A stretch of DNA of 64,000 nucleotides from Sulfitobacter sp. CW3 (lineage in GTDB: Bacteria; Pseudomonadota; Alphaproteobacteria; Rhodobacterales; Rhodobacteraceae). The notes beneath the pieces are model-generated. The model was given only the letters and a program-made list of their open reading frames with translations. It was not told the origin of the DNA and ran no database searches. The stretch covers positions 248,001-312,000 of the forward strand of contig NZ_JAHXRL010000001.1 in NCBI RefSeq assembly GCF_019392245.1. Direction: 5' to 3'. The number at the start of each line of letters is the position of its first letter. Positions within the stretch are counted from its first letter, which is position 1. Made by a program: the position numbers and the translations under genes. Shown in pieces: positions 46,746 to 56,580 of this stretch.

Positions 46746-47194
46746 GGGCGCTTTTGATAGCGCTCATGTTGCTGGTCACGCCCGCTTGGGCCGTGCAACC
46801 GGATGAAATCCTGTCAGATCCGGTGCTTGAGGAACGGGCGCGGGATCTGTCCAAGGGGCTGCGCTGCCTTGTTTGCCGCAACGAAAGCATCGACGAGAGC
46901 AACGCGAGCCTTGCCCGTGACCTGCGGATTTTGTTGCGTGAACGGTTGGTTGCAGGCGATAGCGATCAAGAGGCCGTTGATTTCATTGTCGCACGTTACG
47001 GTGAATATGTTCTGCTTAATCCCCCTGCGTCGGGGTCGACGTGGCTGCTGTGGGGTGCTGGGCCGCTGATGCTGCTGCTTGCTGCTGGTTTGGGCTATGG
47101 CTATTTGCGCGGGCGATCCGTGGCAGCGGCAACGGATCAAACCCCGCTCAGCCCCGAAGAACAGGCCCGTTTGGACGAAATATTAAAAAGGTAA
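46742..47194 (+). CDS. ccmH: Cytochrome c-type biogenesis protein CcmH
   Basis: Thiol-reducing subunit that keeps apocytochrome cysteines reduced for haem attachment. The 150-residue product has a signal peptide (ALLIALMLLVTPAWA), the redox motif in RCLVCRNESIDES (two Cys, C-x2-C), and a C-terminal membrane span (LLWGAGPLMLLLAAGLGYGYL). This is the short CcmH/CycL form. It overlaps ccmF by 4 bases. ccmI and ccmG are not in the window. Confidence 0.95.
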   Translation: MRALLIALMLLVTPAWAVQPDEILSDPVLEERARDLSKGLRCLVCRNESIDESNASLARDLRILLRERLVAGDSDQEAVDFIVARYGEYVLLNPPASGSTWLLWGAGPLMLLLAAGLGYGYLRGRSVAAATDQTPLSPEEQARLDEILKR

Positions 47195-47265
47195 CGCGTG
47201 GTTTTACTGGTCCTAGGGGCAGCATTGGGTACAGTGCGGGCAAACCTGCAGATTGGACCTGACCG

Positions 47266-48042
47266 ATGGATTACCAGACCTTAACCTTTGACGTGGCCGA
47301 CGGCCTTGCCGTTATCACCTTGAACCGCGCCGATAAAATGAACGCGCTGACCACACAGATGCGCGCCGAGATCGAGCATGCCTTTGGTCAAGCGGGCAAG
47401 CAGGCACGTTGCGCGGTTCTGACCGGGGCAGGGCGTGCCTTTTGTTCGGGCCAAGATCTGGGCGATAGCAACGGTGGCGCGGCCATGGACCTCGAGCGGA
47501 CCCTGCGTGACGAATACGCCCCCATGCTGCGCGCGATTTCAGATTGTCCGGTCCCGACGATTGCCGCTGTGAATGGTGCTGCAGCGGGGGCCGGGGCCAA
47601 TCTTGCGTTGGCTGCGGACGTCGTTATCGCCACTGAATCGGCGTACTTTCTGCAGGCGTTCACCCGCATCGGGTTGATCCCGGATGCGGGCGGAACATAC
47701 ACATTGCCGCGCCAGATGGGCATGGCTAAGGCGATGGGGGCCGCGCTTTTTGCGGATAAGGTCAGCGCCCGTCAGGCCGATGATTGGGGTATGATTTGGG
47801 AGGCTGTCCCGGATGCCGAGTTCGACGCCCATTGGCGCGCAAAAGCCGCTCAATTGGCCAGCGGCCCAACCTTGGCCTATACATCGACCAAGAAAGCCAT
47901 CCGTGAAAGCTGGGATAATTCTTACGAAGATCAACTCGCTTTGGAGGCGCGCGAGCAGGGGAAATGCGGCCAATCGCGTGATTTCAAGGAAGGCGTTATC
48001 GCGTTCCTACAAAAGCGGATTGCCAAATTTGAAGGGCGGTAA
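47266..48042 (+). CDS. Enoyl-CoA hydratase/isomerase, PaaG-like
   Basis: A 258-residue crotonase-fold enzyme. The oxyanion-hole segment is GRAFCSGQDLGD, the second is AAVNGAAAGAGANLALAADVV, and IGLIPDAGGTYTLPRQMG carries the Asp typical of 2-(1,2-epoxy-dihydrophenyl)acetyl-CoA isomerase (PaaG) proteins. No other phenylacetate genes are in the window, so a general beta-oxidation role is just as likely. It follows ccmH after 71 bases. Confidence 0.88.
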   Translation: MDYQTLTFDVADGLAVITLNRADKMNALTTQMRAEIEHAFGQAGKQARCAVLTGAGRAFCSGQDLGDSNGGAAMDLERTLRDEYAPMLRAISDCPVPTIAAVNGAAAGAGANLALAADVVIATESAYFLQAFTRIGLIPDAGGTYTLPRQMGMAKAMGAALFADKVSARQADDWGMIWEAVPDAEFDAHWRAKAAQLASGPTLAYTSTKKAIRESWDNSYEDQLALEAREQGKCGQSRDFKEGVIAFLQKRIAKFEGR

Positions 48043-48051
48043 CTACGGCCC

Positions 48052-48351
48052 CTAAATCGAACGTTCAATCAATAGAACGTCGTCGGGGCGAAGTGTCGGG
48101 CGCGATGTGCAGGCGACAACAGCCACCGCGACACCATCCGCCAGAACCGTTTGAACAGAGCTGGACACCTTCTTTACCGTGATGTGAGGAGGTGTCTGGC
48201 CCTTATTATAGATGACAGCGATCTGGTCGCAGTTGTGATGCACATCATGAACGAAAGACCCCTGCGGGCAGTCCTGTTTCAGCGCCGCGACCGATTTCAA
48301 GCTGGTCGCGTTGTCCCATTGTAGACCGGCCTCTGACCCTGAAACTGCCAT
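48052..48351 (-). CDS. Hypothetical protein
   Basis: A 99-residue open frame on the minus strand ending 10 bases from the enoyl-CoA hydratase stop. I recognise no family. Visible traits: three Cys (LKQDCPQGS, HHNCDQI, VVACTSRP), a central His cluster HDVHHNC, and C-terminal RPTLRPDDVLLIER. The ATG at 48351 is chosen; the frame extends upstream to a TTG at 48420. Codon use is less GC-biased at third positions than in neighbours, so it may be recently acquired or not coding. Confidence 0.35.
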   Translation of the reverse strand: MAVSGSEAGLQWDNATSLKSVAALKQDCPQGSFVHDVHHNCDQIAVIYNKGQTPPHITVKKVSSSVQTVLADGVAVAVVACTSRPTLRPDDVLLIERSI

Positions 48352-48517
48352 CGCTGCAACTCTCTGTTTTTCGATGCAAGATGCCTGCGCGCCCGTGAAA
48401 ATCTGCACGATTTTCAGCAAAGACAGATGCGCGGTCCTCGCAATTTTCCTTAGTTTATTGGCGGTCGCTGACGTGGGTCAATCAAGTTCGCTAATTGTTC
48501 AACATGAGGAAACAAAA

Positions 48518-48583
48518 ATGCAGAACCACCATAGTCTTGGTGGTTTGGTTTCGAAATGGCGCAAAATGAGTGGAAACAATTAG
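48518..48583 (+). CDS. Possible 21-residue peptide with a strong ribosome site
   Basis: The ATG at 48518 follows gagga with a 7-base spacer and gives MQNHHSLGGLVSKWRKMSGN plus Asn before a TAG. Its early codons overlap a hairpin ACCACC / GGTGGT (48525-48544, 8-base loop). The hairpin could instead belong to a small RNA. Only the ribosome site supports coding. Confidence 0.28.
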   Translation: MQNHHSLGGLVSKWRKMSGNN

Positions 48584-48700
48584 GGCTTTCGGGCGTGTTT
48601 GATCACGGCCGCTGTTGCGGGTTGATTCTAACGGTGCGGATTAGGGCGGCTTTGGGGGATGAACCGTCCAGAGTTTTGCCGAGCATAACGTAGCCCCACA

Positions 48701-48736
48701 AAAAAAACGCCCCGCCAAATGGCGGAGCGTTAAAAT
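48701..48736 (-). terminator. Intrinsic terminator of gltA
   Basis: On the minus strand, ACGCTCCGCC / GGCGGGGCGT (10 bp with one G-U) around a 4-base loop, followed by seven T. It starts 23 bases after the gltA stop. Confidence 0.85.
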
Positions 48737-48752
48737 CATACTGGCGCTGATA

Positions 48753-50048
48753 TCAGCGTTTTTCGATGTCGATATAGTCGCGTTGGCCTTCGCCCAAGTA
48801 CAGCTGGCGCGGACGGCCAATTTTAAGCTGTGGGTCGCTAATCTGTTCTTTCCATTGGGAAATCCAGCCGACAGTGCGTGCCAATGCGAAGATTGGTGTA
48901 AACATCGACGTTGGAAAGCCCATGGCCTCAAGAATGATGCCGGAATAGAAATCGACGTTCGGGAACAGTTTCTTTTCTGCGAAATACGGATCTTCCAGAG
49001 CCTGTTTCTCAAGTTCTTTGGCAACTTGCAGGATCGGGTTGTTCTCAACGCCCATCAGTTCAAGAACCTCGTCGGCGCTTTCCTTCATCACGGTCGCGCG
49101 CGGGTCAAAGTTTTTGTAAACGCGGTGGCCAAAACCCATCAGGCGGAACGGATCGTTCTTGTCTTTCGCCCGTGCGATGAATTCTGGAATGCGGTCCGGC
49201 GTGCCAATTTCCTTGAGCATTTCAAGGCATGCTTGGTTCGCGCCACCGTGGGCAGGGCCCCAAAGACATGCGATGCCAGCAGCGATACAGGCAAACGGGT
49301 TCGCACCGGAGGACGAAGCCAAGCGCACGGTCGATGTCGATGCGTTTTGTTCGTGATCGGCATGCAGGGTAAAGATACGGTCCATCGCGCGGGCCAGAAT
49401 CGGATCAACCACATATTCTTCGGCAGGAACGGCGAAACACATGCGCAGGAAGTTACCGGCATAGTCGACGTCATTGCGTGGATAAACAAAGGGTTGGCCG
49501 ATGGTGTATTTATACGCCATGGCTGCGATTGTTGGCATCTTGGCGATCAAACGGATCGTCGCGACCTCGCGTTGGTGCGCGTCATTGATGTCGGTGCTGT
49601 CATGATAAAACGCAGACATCGCGCCAACAACGCCGACCATGATGGCCATAGGGTGTGCATCACGACGGAAACCACGGAAGAAATTAATCATCTGTTCGTG
49701 GATCATGGTGTGGTTGGTCACCAGATTTTCAAACTCTTCCAACTGCGCTGGCGAAGGCAGTTCACCGTACAACAGCAGGTAGCACACCTCGAGATAGTGC
49801 GACTGGCTGGCCAGTTGATCGATGGGGTATCCACGGTGCAGCAACACACCTTCGTCACCATCGATAAACGTAATCGTGCTGTCACAGGCCGCCGTAGACG
49901 TAAAACCCGGGTCATAGGTAAAGACGTTAGCCTGCGCATAAAGCTTGCGGATATCCATGACATCCGGGCCGACCGTCGGGGAATGAATAGGCAATTCAAA
50001 GCTTTTTCCGTCGATGGTCAACGTTGCTGATTTTGTACTCTCGGCCAT
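48753..50048 (-). CDS. gltA: Citrate synthase
   Basis: Condenses acetyl-CoA and oxaloacetate at the TCA-cycle entry. The 431-residue product is of the hexameric Gram-negative type, with an N-terminal beta-rich extension ([15 protein letters not shown]). Catalytic residues are in [13 protein letters not shown] (His) and [14 protein letters not shown] (His, Arg); the catalytic Asp follows in VDFYSGII. The ATG at 50048 follows aaggga; an upstream in-frame codon is less likely. gltX precedes it on the same strand, 113 bases away. Confidence 0.97.
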   Translation of the reverse strand: MAESTKSATLTIDGKSFELPIHSPTVGPDVMDIRKLYAQANVFTYDPGFTSTAACDSTITFIDGDEGVLLHRGYPIDQLASQSHYLEVCYLLLYGELPSPAQLEEFENLVTNHTMIHEQMINFFRGFRRDAHPMAIMVGVVGAMSAFYHDSTDINDAHQREVATIRLIAKMPTIAAMAYKYTIGQPFVYPRNDVDYAGNFLRMCFAVPAEEYVVDPILARAMDRIFTLHADHEQNASTSTVRLASSSGANPFACIAAGIACLWGPAHGGANQACLEMLKEIGTPDRIPEFIARAKDKNDPFRLMGFGHRVYKNFDPRATVMKESADEVLELMGVENNPILQVAKELEKQALEDPYFAEKKLFPNVDFYSGIILEAMGFPTSMFTPIFALARTVGWISQWKEQISDPQLKIGRPRQLYLGEGQRDYIDIEKR

Positions 50049-50161
50049 GAAGTCCCTTTCTACCGTTGGCGGTGTGCGTTTTGCCCACCGTCCGGCACCT
50101 GCCTGAATTGGCATGTGCGTTGTGTTATCTCGCGCTTGGTTGAGATTTGCTTAAGCATCTC

Positions 50162-51562
50162 TCAATTAGCTGCGTCCTGCAATCTGGCAAGGCTTTCATC
50201 ACGGCCCAAAACCAGCAACATATCAAATACCGATGGGGTCGCAGCCCGACCAGCAAGGGCCGACCGCAATGGTCCGGCCAGTTTGCCAAATTTGGTATCA
50301 TGTGCGGCGGCAAAGCCGTTCAGCGCGTCTTCCAGCGTTTCTCGGACCCAGTTAACATTCTGCAACTGCGGCGTCAATTCTCTCAGTATACCACGGGATA
50401 CATCATCTAGATTCTTGGCTGCCTTTTCATCCGGAACGATGGGGCGGCTGGCCAGCACAAACTCAGCTTTTTCAAGGAGTTCAGGGAAGGTTTTCGCGCG
50501 TTCCTTAAGGCAATACATCGCCCGTTCCAGCCCATCACCTTGTTGCGATGTCAGCGCAGGAAGGCCGGCAGCAGCGAGATAGGCCTCGATCTCTTTCCGC
50601 AATGCAGCATCATCGCTGACGGCAATGTGCTGCCCGCAGATGTTTTCAAGCTTTTTCAGGTCAAACTGGGCCGGGCTTTTGCGGATACCATCCAGATTGA
50701 ACCATTCTTTTGCCTGCGCGTCGGTGAAAAATTCGTCGTCACCGTGGCTCCAGCCCAGGCGGGCAAGATAGTTGCGCATACCGGCGGCAGGATAGCCCAT
50801 CGCCTGATATTCCTGTGCGCCCAAAGCACCGTGACGTTTCGACAGTTTCTTGCCATCTGAGCCGTGGATCAGGGGGATATGCGCCCAGACCGGCACATCC
50901 CATCCCATCGCGTTATAGATCATCATCTGACGCGCGGCATTGTTCAGGTGGTCATCCCCGCGGATCACATGGGTCACACCCATATCATGGTCATCGACGA
51001 CAACAGCCAGCATATAGACGGGCGTACCATCGGAACGTAACAAAACCATGTCATCCAGCTGGTCATTGCCGATCTTAACATCGCCCTGCACGCGGTCACG
51101 AATGATCGTCTCACCGCTTTGCGGGGCTTTGATGCGCACGACATAGGGCGCATCAGGGTGGGTTGCGGGATCGGCATCGCGCCACGGCGAATGATACAGG
51201 GTGCTGCGGCCTTCGGCCTTTGCTGCGTCGCGGAATTCGGCGATTTCTTCTTGGGTGGCAAAGCATTTGTAGGCCTTGCCAGCGGCAAGAAGTTCAAGTG
51301 CGACTTCGGCGTGACGCGACGCATTGTCGAACTGGCTGACCACATCGCCGTCGTGATCCAGCCCAAGCCACGCCATCCCTTGCAAGATCGCATCGGTGGC
51401 TTCGGGCGTATAGCGCACACGGTCCGTGTCTTCGATCCGCAGCAGGAATTTGCCGCCACGGCCACGCGCATAAAGCCAGCTAAACAGGGCCGTACGCGCC
51501 CCGCCAATATGCAGATAGCCGGTCGGCGATGGGGCGAAACGGGTGACGACAGGCTTTGTCAT
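50162..51562 (-). CDS. gltX: Glutamate-tRNA ligase
   Basis: Class I aminoacyl-tRNA synthetase for Glu. The 466-residue product has the HIGH motif in [19 protein letters not shown] (about residues 10-28) and the KMSKS-type motif KKLSKRHGA at about residue 240; RIEDTDRVR is the Glu/Gln-type signature. C-terminal anticodon-binding helices follow. Many alphaproteobacteria have two such genes; only one is in view. Divergent from comEC. Confidence 0.96.
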   Translation of the reverse strand: MTKPVVTRFAPSPTGYLHIGGARTALFSWLYARGRGGKFLLRIEDTDRVRYTPEATDAILQGMAWLGLDHDGDVVSQFDNASRHAEVALELLAAGKAYKCFATQEEIAEFRDAAKAEGRSTLYHSPWRDADPATHPDAPYVVRIKAPQSGETIIRDRVQGDVKIGNDQLDDMVLLRSDGTPVYMLAVVVDDHDMGVTHVIRGDDHLNNAARQMMIYNAMGWDVPVWAHIPLIHGSDGKKLSKRHGALGAQEYQAMGYPAAGMRNYLARLGWSHGDDEFFTDAQAKEWFNLDGIRKSPAQFDLKKLENICGQHIAVSDDAALRKEIEAYLAAAGLPALTSQQGDGLERAMYCLKERAKTFPELLEKAEFVLASRPIVPDEKAAKNLDDVSRGILRELTPQLQNVNWVRETLEDALNGFAAAHDTKFGKLAGPLRSALAGRAATPSVFDMLLVLGRDESLARLQDAAN

Positions 51563-51687
51563 GTGCGGCGTCCTTTCAGAAGAAATGGCACGGATACCCC
51601 CATGGGTGGGGGACCGTTTATCTTTTGCTAACCATGGTGCGGCTAGCGTCAGGGTCTATCTATCCAGTGCGGGGATCGGGGGCAAGT

Positions 51688-53721
51688 ATGGGCCTGATGC
51701 AAGGTCTATCGCTGATGATGTTACAGCAGCGCGGGCATCTGTTTGCCTGGGTTCCCGTCTGCCTTGCCTGCGGTATTGGCTGCTATTTCATGCTTAGGGT
51801 TGAACCCGGTCTGCCTGTCCTGATCGGGCTGATCGCGGGGGCGGGTGTCTTGATCTGGATACAGCGGTTTCTATCCGAAGGGGTCAGCCCCGTCGTAGTG
51901 GCCCTTGCCTTGGGGATGATCGGGTTTGATCTGGCCGCGTTGCGCGCCCATGCGGTGGGTGGGCCAGTCTTGGGCTGGCGCTATTACGGTGCGATCGAAG
52001 GGCGTATTGTCGGAATTGACCGCAGCCAGTCGGACGCATTGCGGCTTACGCTAGACCGCGTCGTATTGGAAAGGGTGTCCCGCGACCGCACCCCAACGCG
52101 GGTACGGGTATCGCTGCACGGGGATCAAAGCCGCAGCATTGCCGCAGAGCCGGGATTGCGGGTGATGACAACGGGGCATTTATCGCCCCCCAGTGGCCCG
52201 GTTGAACCCGGTGGCTTTGATTTTCAACGCCACGCGTGGTTCGCGCGACTTGGCGCTGTGGGCTATACCCGCAACCCGATGTTGGGCGTCGCCGCAGCAT
52301 CGCAGGGTCGCGCCGATCTGGTGGTTTTGCGGGTGCGCATGGCTGCATCTGAACGGGTGCAGGCGGCCCTTGCAGGGGATATTGGCGGGTTTGCGACAGC
52401 GATCACAACGGGGGATCGCAGTGCGATCAGTCAAACCGCATTATTCGATCTGCGCGCCAGTAATCTCGCGCATCTGCTGGCGATTTCCGGCCTGCACATG
52501 GGGTTGCTGAGCGCAGTCGTCTTTGGCGCGCTACGGCTGGTGCTAAGCTTGATCCCATGGGTTGCCCTGCGCTGGCCGACGCGCAGCATCGCGGCGGCTG
52601 GTGCCTTGATTGCGGCAACGGGGTATCTTGCGCTGTCGGGCGGTAACGTGGCGACGGAACGCGCGTTTGTGATGGTTGCCGTGGCGTTGGGGGCGCTCAT
52701 ACTGGGACGGCGCGCGCTGAGCCTGCGCGCGGTTGCCATTGCCGCGACAATCGTTTTGACCCTCAGACCCGAGGCGTTGATGGGGCCGGGGTTTCAGATG
52801 TCCTTTGCGGCGACCACGGCGTTGGTGGCCGTCTTTGGCTGGCTGCGCGAGGCTGATCTGTCACTGGGGCCGAAATGGCTCGCTCCGGCGGTCGCGACCT
52901 TTATCTCATCGGCGGTTGCGGGGGGCTTTACCGCGCCGGTGGGGGCGGCGCATTTCAATTCGATTGCGCATTTCGGGTTGGTTGCGAACCTGTTGTCGGT
53001 GCCCTTGATGGGCCTGCTGGTCATGCCTGCGGCGGTTGCTGCGTTGGTTGTAGCCCCCTTCGGGTTGGATCATTTGCCCCTGTGGATCATGGGGTTGGGC
53101 CTGCGCTGGATCTTGGCGGTGGCGGCATTCGTTGCCGATCTTGATGGTGCGCAGGGGCATGTCAAAGGGCCGGGTGTGTGGGTGCTACCCATGTTGGCGC
53201 TTGGGTTTTTGTGGCTGTTATTGTGGCAGGGGCGGCTGCGTTTTGCAGGGCTTGCGGTCGTGGCTGCCGCATTCGTCCTGTGGCATCAGGCGGCGCGGCC
53301 CACGATCTTGATCGCGGATACGGGTAATCTGGTTGGCGTCATGACAGCCCAAGGCCGCGCGCTGAGCAAGGCCAAAGGGGCAGGGTTTGTCGCCCGAAAC
53401 TGGCTGGAAAATGACGGGGACGGTGCTGAACAAGAGTATGCTGCCGCGCGGTGGGGCCCAAATATGCGTATCGCAGGCCAAGACATCATCCACCTGTCCG
53501 GTAAACGCGCGGTCGCGGCCTTTGCTGGATGTACGGCGGGGCAGATCGTTGTGTCATCGGTTGAGATTGATCGCCACATCGGTGATTGCCTGATCCTTGA
53601 CCCGACCGACCTGCGCAAGACCGGCGCAATTGCGATGCACCTCGAAAACGGGGGGCTAAAAATGCAAACGGCCCGTCAAATGGCGGGCACGCGGCTTTGG
53701 ACGCAATGGCCAGACATGTGA
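51688..53721 (+). CDS. ComEC/Rec2-family DNA uptake channel protein
   Basis: A ~677-residue membrane protein that in competent bacteria forms the inner-membrane DNA channel. Parts in order: two N-terminal spans, an OB-like DUF4131 region (GAIEGRIVGIDRSQSDALRL), the Competence domain with the hallmark LLAISGLHMGLLSA (about residue 265), many spans, and a soluble C-terminal ~170 residues. I see no HxHxDH metallo-lactamase motif there. The start at 51688 is chosen because a purine-rich site precedes it; ATG 51634 would add 18 residues. Convergent with lexA. Confidence 0.87.
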   Translation: MGLMQGLSLMMLQQRGHLFAWVPVCLACGIGCYFMLRVEPGLPVLIGLIAGAGVLIWIQRFLSEGVSPVVVALALGMIGFDLAALRAHAVGGPVLGWRYYGAIEGRIVGIDRSQSDALRLTLDRVVLERVSRDRTPTRVRVSLHGDQSRSIAAEPGLRVMTTGHLSPPSGPVEPGGFDFQRHAWFARLGAVGYTRNPMLGVAAASQGRADLVVLRVRMAASERVQAALAGDIGGFATAITTGDRSAISQTALFDLRASNLAHLLAISGLHMGLLSAVVFGALRLVLSLIPWVALRWPTRSIAAAGALIAATGYLALSGGNVATERAFVMVAVALGALILGRRALSLRAVAIAATIVLTLRPEALMGPGFQMSFAATTALVAVFGWLREADLSLGPKWLAPAVATFISSAVAGGFTAPVGAAHFNSIAHFGLVANLLSVPLMGLLVMPAAVAALVVAPFGLDHLPLWIMGLGLRWILAVAAFVADLDGAQGHVKGPGVWVLPMLALGFLWLLLWQGRLRFAGLAVVAAAFVLWHQAARPTILIADTGNLVGVMTAQGRALSKAKGAGFVARNWLENDGDGAEQEYAAARWGPNMRIAGQDIIHLSGKRAVAAFAGCTAGQIVVSSVEIDRHIGDCLILDPTDLRKTGAIAMHLENGGLKMQTARQMAGTRLWTQWPDM

Positions 53722-53729
53722 TCTGGCCA
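53707..53729. terminator. Stem-loop between comEC and lexA
   Basis: Perfect 8-bp repeat TGGCCAGA / TCTGGCCA with a 7-base loop that contains the comEC stop codon. Lies between convergent genes; no strong T-tract. Confidence 0.45.
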
Positions 53730-53740
53730 ATGCATTCCGA

Positions 53741-54439
53741 TTAATATGTGCGGATCAAACCCACCAAACGCCCCTGAACCTTGACCATATCCGACGGGAA
53801 CACCCGCGTTTCATAGGCCGGGTTCGCCGCCTCCAGCGCAATTGAGGTGCCGTGCCGTTTAAAGGTCTTGAGCGTTGCCTCGTGATCCTCGACCAAAGCG
53901 ACCACAATATCACCGTCATCCGCGACAGATGTTTCGCGGATCACCACAACATCACCGTCGTTGATTCCCGCCTCGATCATCGAATCGCCTTTAACCTCAA
54001 GGGCATAATGTTCGCCACTGCCGCTGATCATGTTTCCCGGCACGGCCACCGAATGTGTCATGGTGCTGATCGCCTCGATCGGGACACCGGCAGCGATCCG
54101 GCCCATCATCGGGATATCTGTTGACGATCCAGACACCGATTGCGCGGTGGCGGGGGGCGGGCTATCGGGGCGATCGCCATCAATGACGCGGGGCGTAAAC
54201 CCGGGCTTTGGCAGGCCGCCCATGCTATCTGGTAATTTTACCACTTCTATGGCGCGGGCACGGTGGGCCAAGCGGCGGATAAATCCGCGTTCCTCGAGGG
54301 CCGTAATCAGACGGTGGATGCCGGATTTCGATCGCAGGTCCAATGCTTCTTTCATCTCGTCAAAGCTGGGTGGCACACCGTCGCGCTGAACACGCTTGTG
54401 AATGAAAGCCAGCAGGTCGAGTTGTTTTTTCGTGAGCAT
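53741..54439 (-). CDS. lexA: SOS repressor LexA
   Basis: Represses DNA-damage genes and cleaves itself when RecA is active. The 232-residue product has the winged helix [20 protein letters not shown] with [13 protein letters not shown] and [18 protein letters not shown]. The cleavage site region is [11 protein letters not shown], the nucleophile Ser is in [15 protein letters not shown], and the catalytic Lys is in HEATLKTF. All processing residues are present. A GTTC-N7-GTTC box lies 33-48 bases upstream of the start, so it should be self-regulated. Confidence 0.97.
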   Translation of the reverse strand: MLTKKQLDLLAFIHKRVQRDGVPPSFDEMKEALDLRSKSGIHRLITALEERGFIRRLAHRARAIEVVKLPDSMGGLPKPGFTPRVIDGDRPDSPPPATAQSVSGSSTDIPMMGRIAAGVPIEAISTMTHSVAVPGNMISGSGEHYALEVKGDSMIEAGINDGDVVVIRETSVADDGDIVVALVEDHEATLKTFKRHGTSIALEAANPAYETRVFPSDMVKVQGRLVGLIRTY

Positions 54440-54472
54440 CCGAACATTCCCTGAGATTATTGGTTTGGGTTT

Positions 54473-54487
54473 GTTCTAGTGATGTTC
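54473..54487. promoter_or_regulatory. LexA operator (GTTC-N7-GTTC)
   Basis: GTTC TAGTGAT GTTC matches the direct-repeat LexA box of alphaproteobacteria exactly. It lies just upstream of lexA, as expected for autorepression. Confidence 0.85.
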
Positions 54488-54503
54488 TTGTTTTGTGTCA
54501 ACG

Positions 54504-55676
54504 CTACAGCACGATACAGTCCATCATATCGCCAGATTGCCGCGCCGGATCGCCTGCTGGCCGGATCATCAGCACATCGGCCTGCGCCAAAACGCTGAGC
54601 AACGAACTGTCTTGATTGTTCTCTGGGTGGACGGCACCGTCGGTGACCAAGGCGCGCATATAATGTGCGCGCGGCCCGCCTTGGGGCAAATCCACGGCCA
54701 AGGGCAGGGACAGTCGGGGGGCGGGTTGCGCGGGCAGGCCCAGCATTTTGCGGACCACCGGTGCCACAAACACCACGCCGCAGACCATGGCAGACACAGG
54801 GTTTCCGGGCAGGCCGATCATCGGCGTTTCGCCCAGTTTGCCCGCCATCAGCGGTTTGCCGGGCCGCATTGCGACCTTATAAAACGATTGTTCCATGCCC
54901 ATTTCGGCAGCGACAGGGGCGACCAGATCGTGATCCCCGACGGACGCCCCGCCGATGGTGATGATCAAATCGGCCCCTTGGGCGATCTTGAACGCTTGGG
55001 TCAGCGAGGGCACGGTATCGCGGGCAATCGGGACCATCCGGCATTGCGCGCCCAGTTGTTCCAGCATGGCAGCAAGGCCATAGGTATTTGACGCGATGAT
55101 CTGGTCAGGTCCGGGCGTCTCACCCGGTTGCACCAACTCATCCCCCGTTGCGATAATTGCGATCTGGGGGGCGATGTGAACGGGCACTTCGGCAATATTC
55201 ATCGCGGCCAGCAAGGCGATATCGGCGGGGCGCAAGATGCGTGGCGCATCCATCACATCGCCAGCTTTGAAATCACCGCCTGCCGGGCGGATGTTGGTTT
55301 TACCGTCGATGTCATGCCCAAGCATCAAAAGATCGCCGCGTCGGGTCGTATCCTCTTGAATAACAACGAAATCGGCCCCGTCGGGGATGGGGGCACCGGT
55401 AAAGATACGCACGGCCTGACCGGGTTTTACGATCCCGTCAAACCGGTGCCCCGCGGCGGCTTCGCCGATCACCTTGAACATGGCATCGGGTTCAACCTCG
55501 GCCCGGTGCAAGGCATAACCATCCATCGACGACGCATCAAACGGCGGCTGCGATCTGTTGGCGGTGACGTTTTCCGCCAACACACGCCCCACCGCATGGC
55601 GCAAGCTCACCTTCTCAACGCCCATGGGGGCGACAAGATCAAACAGATTTGACAGGGCGTCTTCAACTGAGATCAT
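54504..55676 (-). CDS. moeA: Molybdopterin molybdotransferase MoeA
   Basis: Inserts molybdate into adenylated molybdopterin. The 390-residue product starts MISVEDALSNLFDLV; PPFDASSMDGYALH and IFTGAPIPDGADFVVIQED mark domains I and III, and GGASVGDHDLV with GKPLMAGKLGETPMIGLPGN marks the active-site region of domain III. The ATG at 55676 follows agagg and overlaps the stop of the GIY-YIG gene by 4 bases, which supports this start. Last gene before lexA. Confidence 0.95.
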   Translation of the reverse strand: MISVEDALSNLFDLVAPMGVEKVSLRHAVGRVLAENVTANRSQPPFDASSMDGYALHRAEVEPDAMFKVIGEAAAGHRFDGIVKPGQAVRIFTGAPIPDGADFVVIQEDTTRRGDLLMLGHDIDGKTNIRPAGGDFKAGDVMDAPRILRPADIALLAAMNIAEVPVHIAPQIAIIATGDELVQPGETPGPDQIIASNTYGLAAMLEQLGAQCRMVPIARDTVPSLTQAFKIAQGADLIITIGGASVGDHDLVAPVAAEMGMEQSFYKVAMRPGKPLMAGKLGETPMIGLPGNPVSAMVCGVVFVAPVVRKMLGLPAQPAPRLSLPLAVDLPQGGPRAHYMRALVTDGAVHPENNQDSSLLSVLAQADVLMIRPAGDPARQSGDMMDCIVL

Positions 55677-56578
55677 GATGTGGCCTCTGCTGTGATTTGG
55701 TCTTTTTCCCAATCGGCGTATCTTTGGCCGGTGGTTGCATGTTTCCACGCTTTCCGCCCATTCGTAGAGCGCCCATTAATGATCGCACCAGCCGCACTAG
55801 GGCTTGAGAAGGCATAGTCTTGTTGAAAAGTGGCGAAGCCATTTTGCATGACGAGAATGCCGTTCGTAACGAGCTCACGGTGGAGGTTTGCGTAGTGGGT
55901 TTTCGCATCTGTCGAACCCTCCCAGTTGCTACGTGCCCGAGCGCCCGCCTGCACAATCCATTCGCCATCGCGCAAGATGGCTTCAGCATACAAATCGTGT
56001 TTGGGCGTTTGTAAGATAAATCTCTCCTCTGAAGGCTCCGCTGGGCTTGCTACGACGTCGGAAGTTTTCGGCGCACTGCGGGCCTTGTTCAAAAACATAT
56101 CAACCCGTATCGCGGGCAACACAATCCCCAGCGTTTCCAGAAAGCTTTCCATATTTGCCTGTGCGGCTTCGCTTAGGCTGCTGCGCGTTGGAGTATTGCC
56201 GTTTTCCAAGGGCATCGATCCGATTTGGCGGGCGATCTCTACCAAACGGCTTTCTAGGTATTTCACATGAGCCTTGTGCAGCAAATCCCCAGTCGTGCTG
56301 ATGCAGACTGCACTATCCCACCAATCCTTGTTTGTGATGTGGCCACGCATACGCTCTGCGATGTTCTCGGCCTCGCCGATATAGGCCAATGGGCTGCCGT
56401 CTTGTTCGCCAATCAGCACATAAACACCAGTATGCTGCGCTTCTGGGCGGCGTAACGCTTCGCGAAATTTGGTGCGTGGGAAACGCAATACATGGCCAGT
56501 CCAGTTGAAGACTTCTGCCGTCAACATGCCGTCGGGCAGCCCATCGATAAAGAACAGCTCAAGTGATCGAGCGTCCAT
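55673..56578 (-). CDS. GIY-YIG nuclease with C-terminal DUF4357 domain
   Basis: A 301-residue protein. The GIY-YIG domain covers about residues 50-135: GVYVLIGEQ and AYIGEAENIAERMRGH give the two signature strands and the catalytic Arg, YLESRLVE gives the Glu, and ENGNTP the Asn, so the nuclease site is intact. From about residue 215 a DUF4357-like domain follows (FSSPSAAGAIINGRSTNGRK then a final DWEKDQ). It starts 2 bases after the moaC stop, and its stop overlaps moeA. Such proteins occur with restriction or defence genes elsewhere; here it sits inside a cofactor operon. Role unknown. Confidence 0.87.
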   Translation of the reverse strand: MDARSLELFFIDGLPDGMLTAEVFNWTGHVLRFPRTKFREALRRPEAQHTGVYVLIGEQDGSPLAYIGEAENIAERMRGHITNKDWWDSAVCISTTGDLLHKAHVKYLESRLVEIARQIGSMPLENGNTPTRSSLSEAAQANMESFLETLGIVLPAIRVDMFLNKARSAPKTSDVVASPAEPSEERFILQTPKHDLYAEAILRDGEWIVQAGARARSNWEGSTDAKTHYANLHRELVTNGILVMQNGFATFQQDYAFSSPSAAGAIINGRSTNGRKAWKHATTGQRYADWEKDQITAEATS

Positions 56579-56580
56579 CC

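Larger units (their letters stand above)
48421..48752. other. Gene-poor region between the hypothetical gene and gltA
   Basis: About 330 bases, locally AT-rich around 48440-48590. It contains a short open frame with a good ribosome site (48518), a small hairpin, and the gltA terminator near its right end. Nothing else recognised. Confidence 0.4.

Noticed and set aside
48783..50030. A 415-codon plus-strand frame opposite gltA
   Set aside because: Complement of citrate synthase; no protein motifs.
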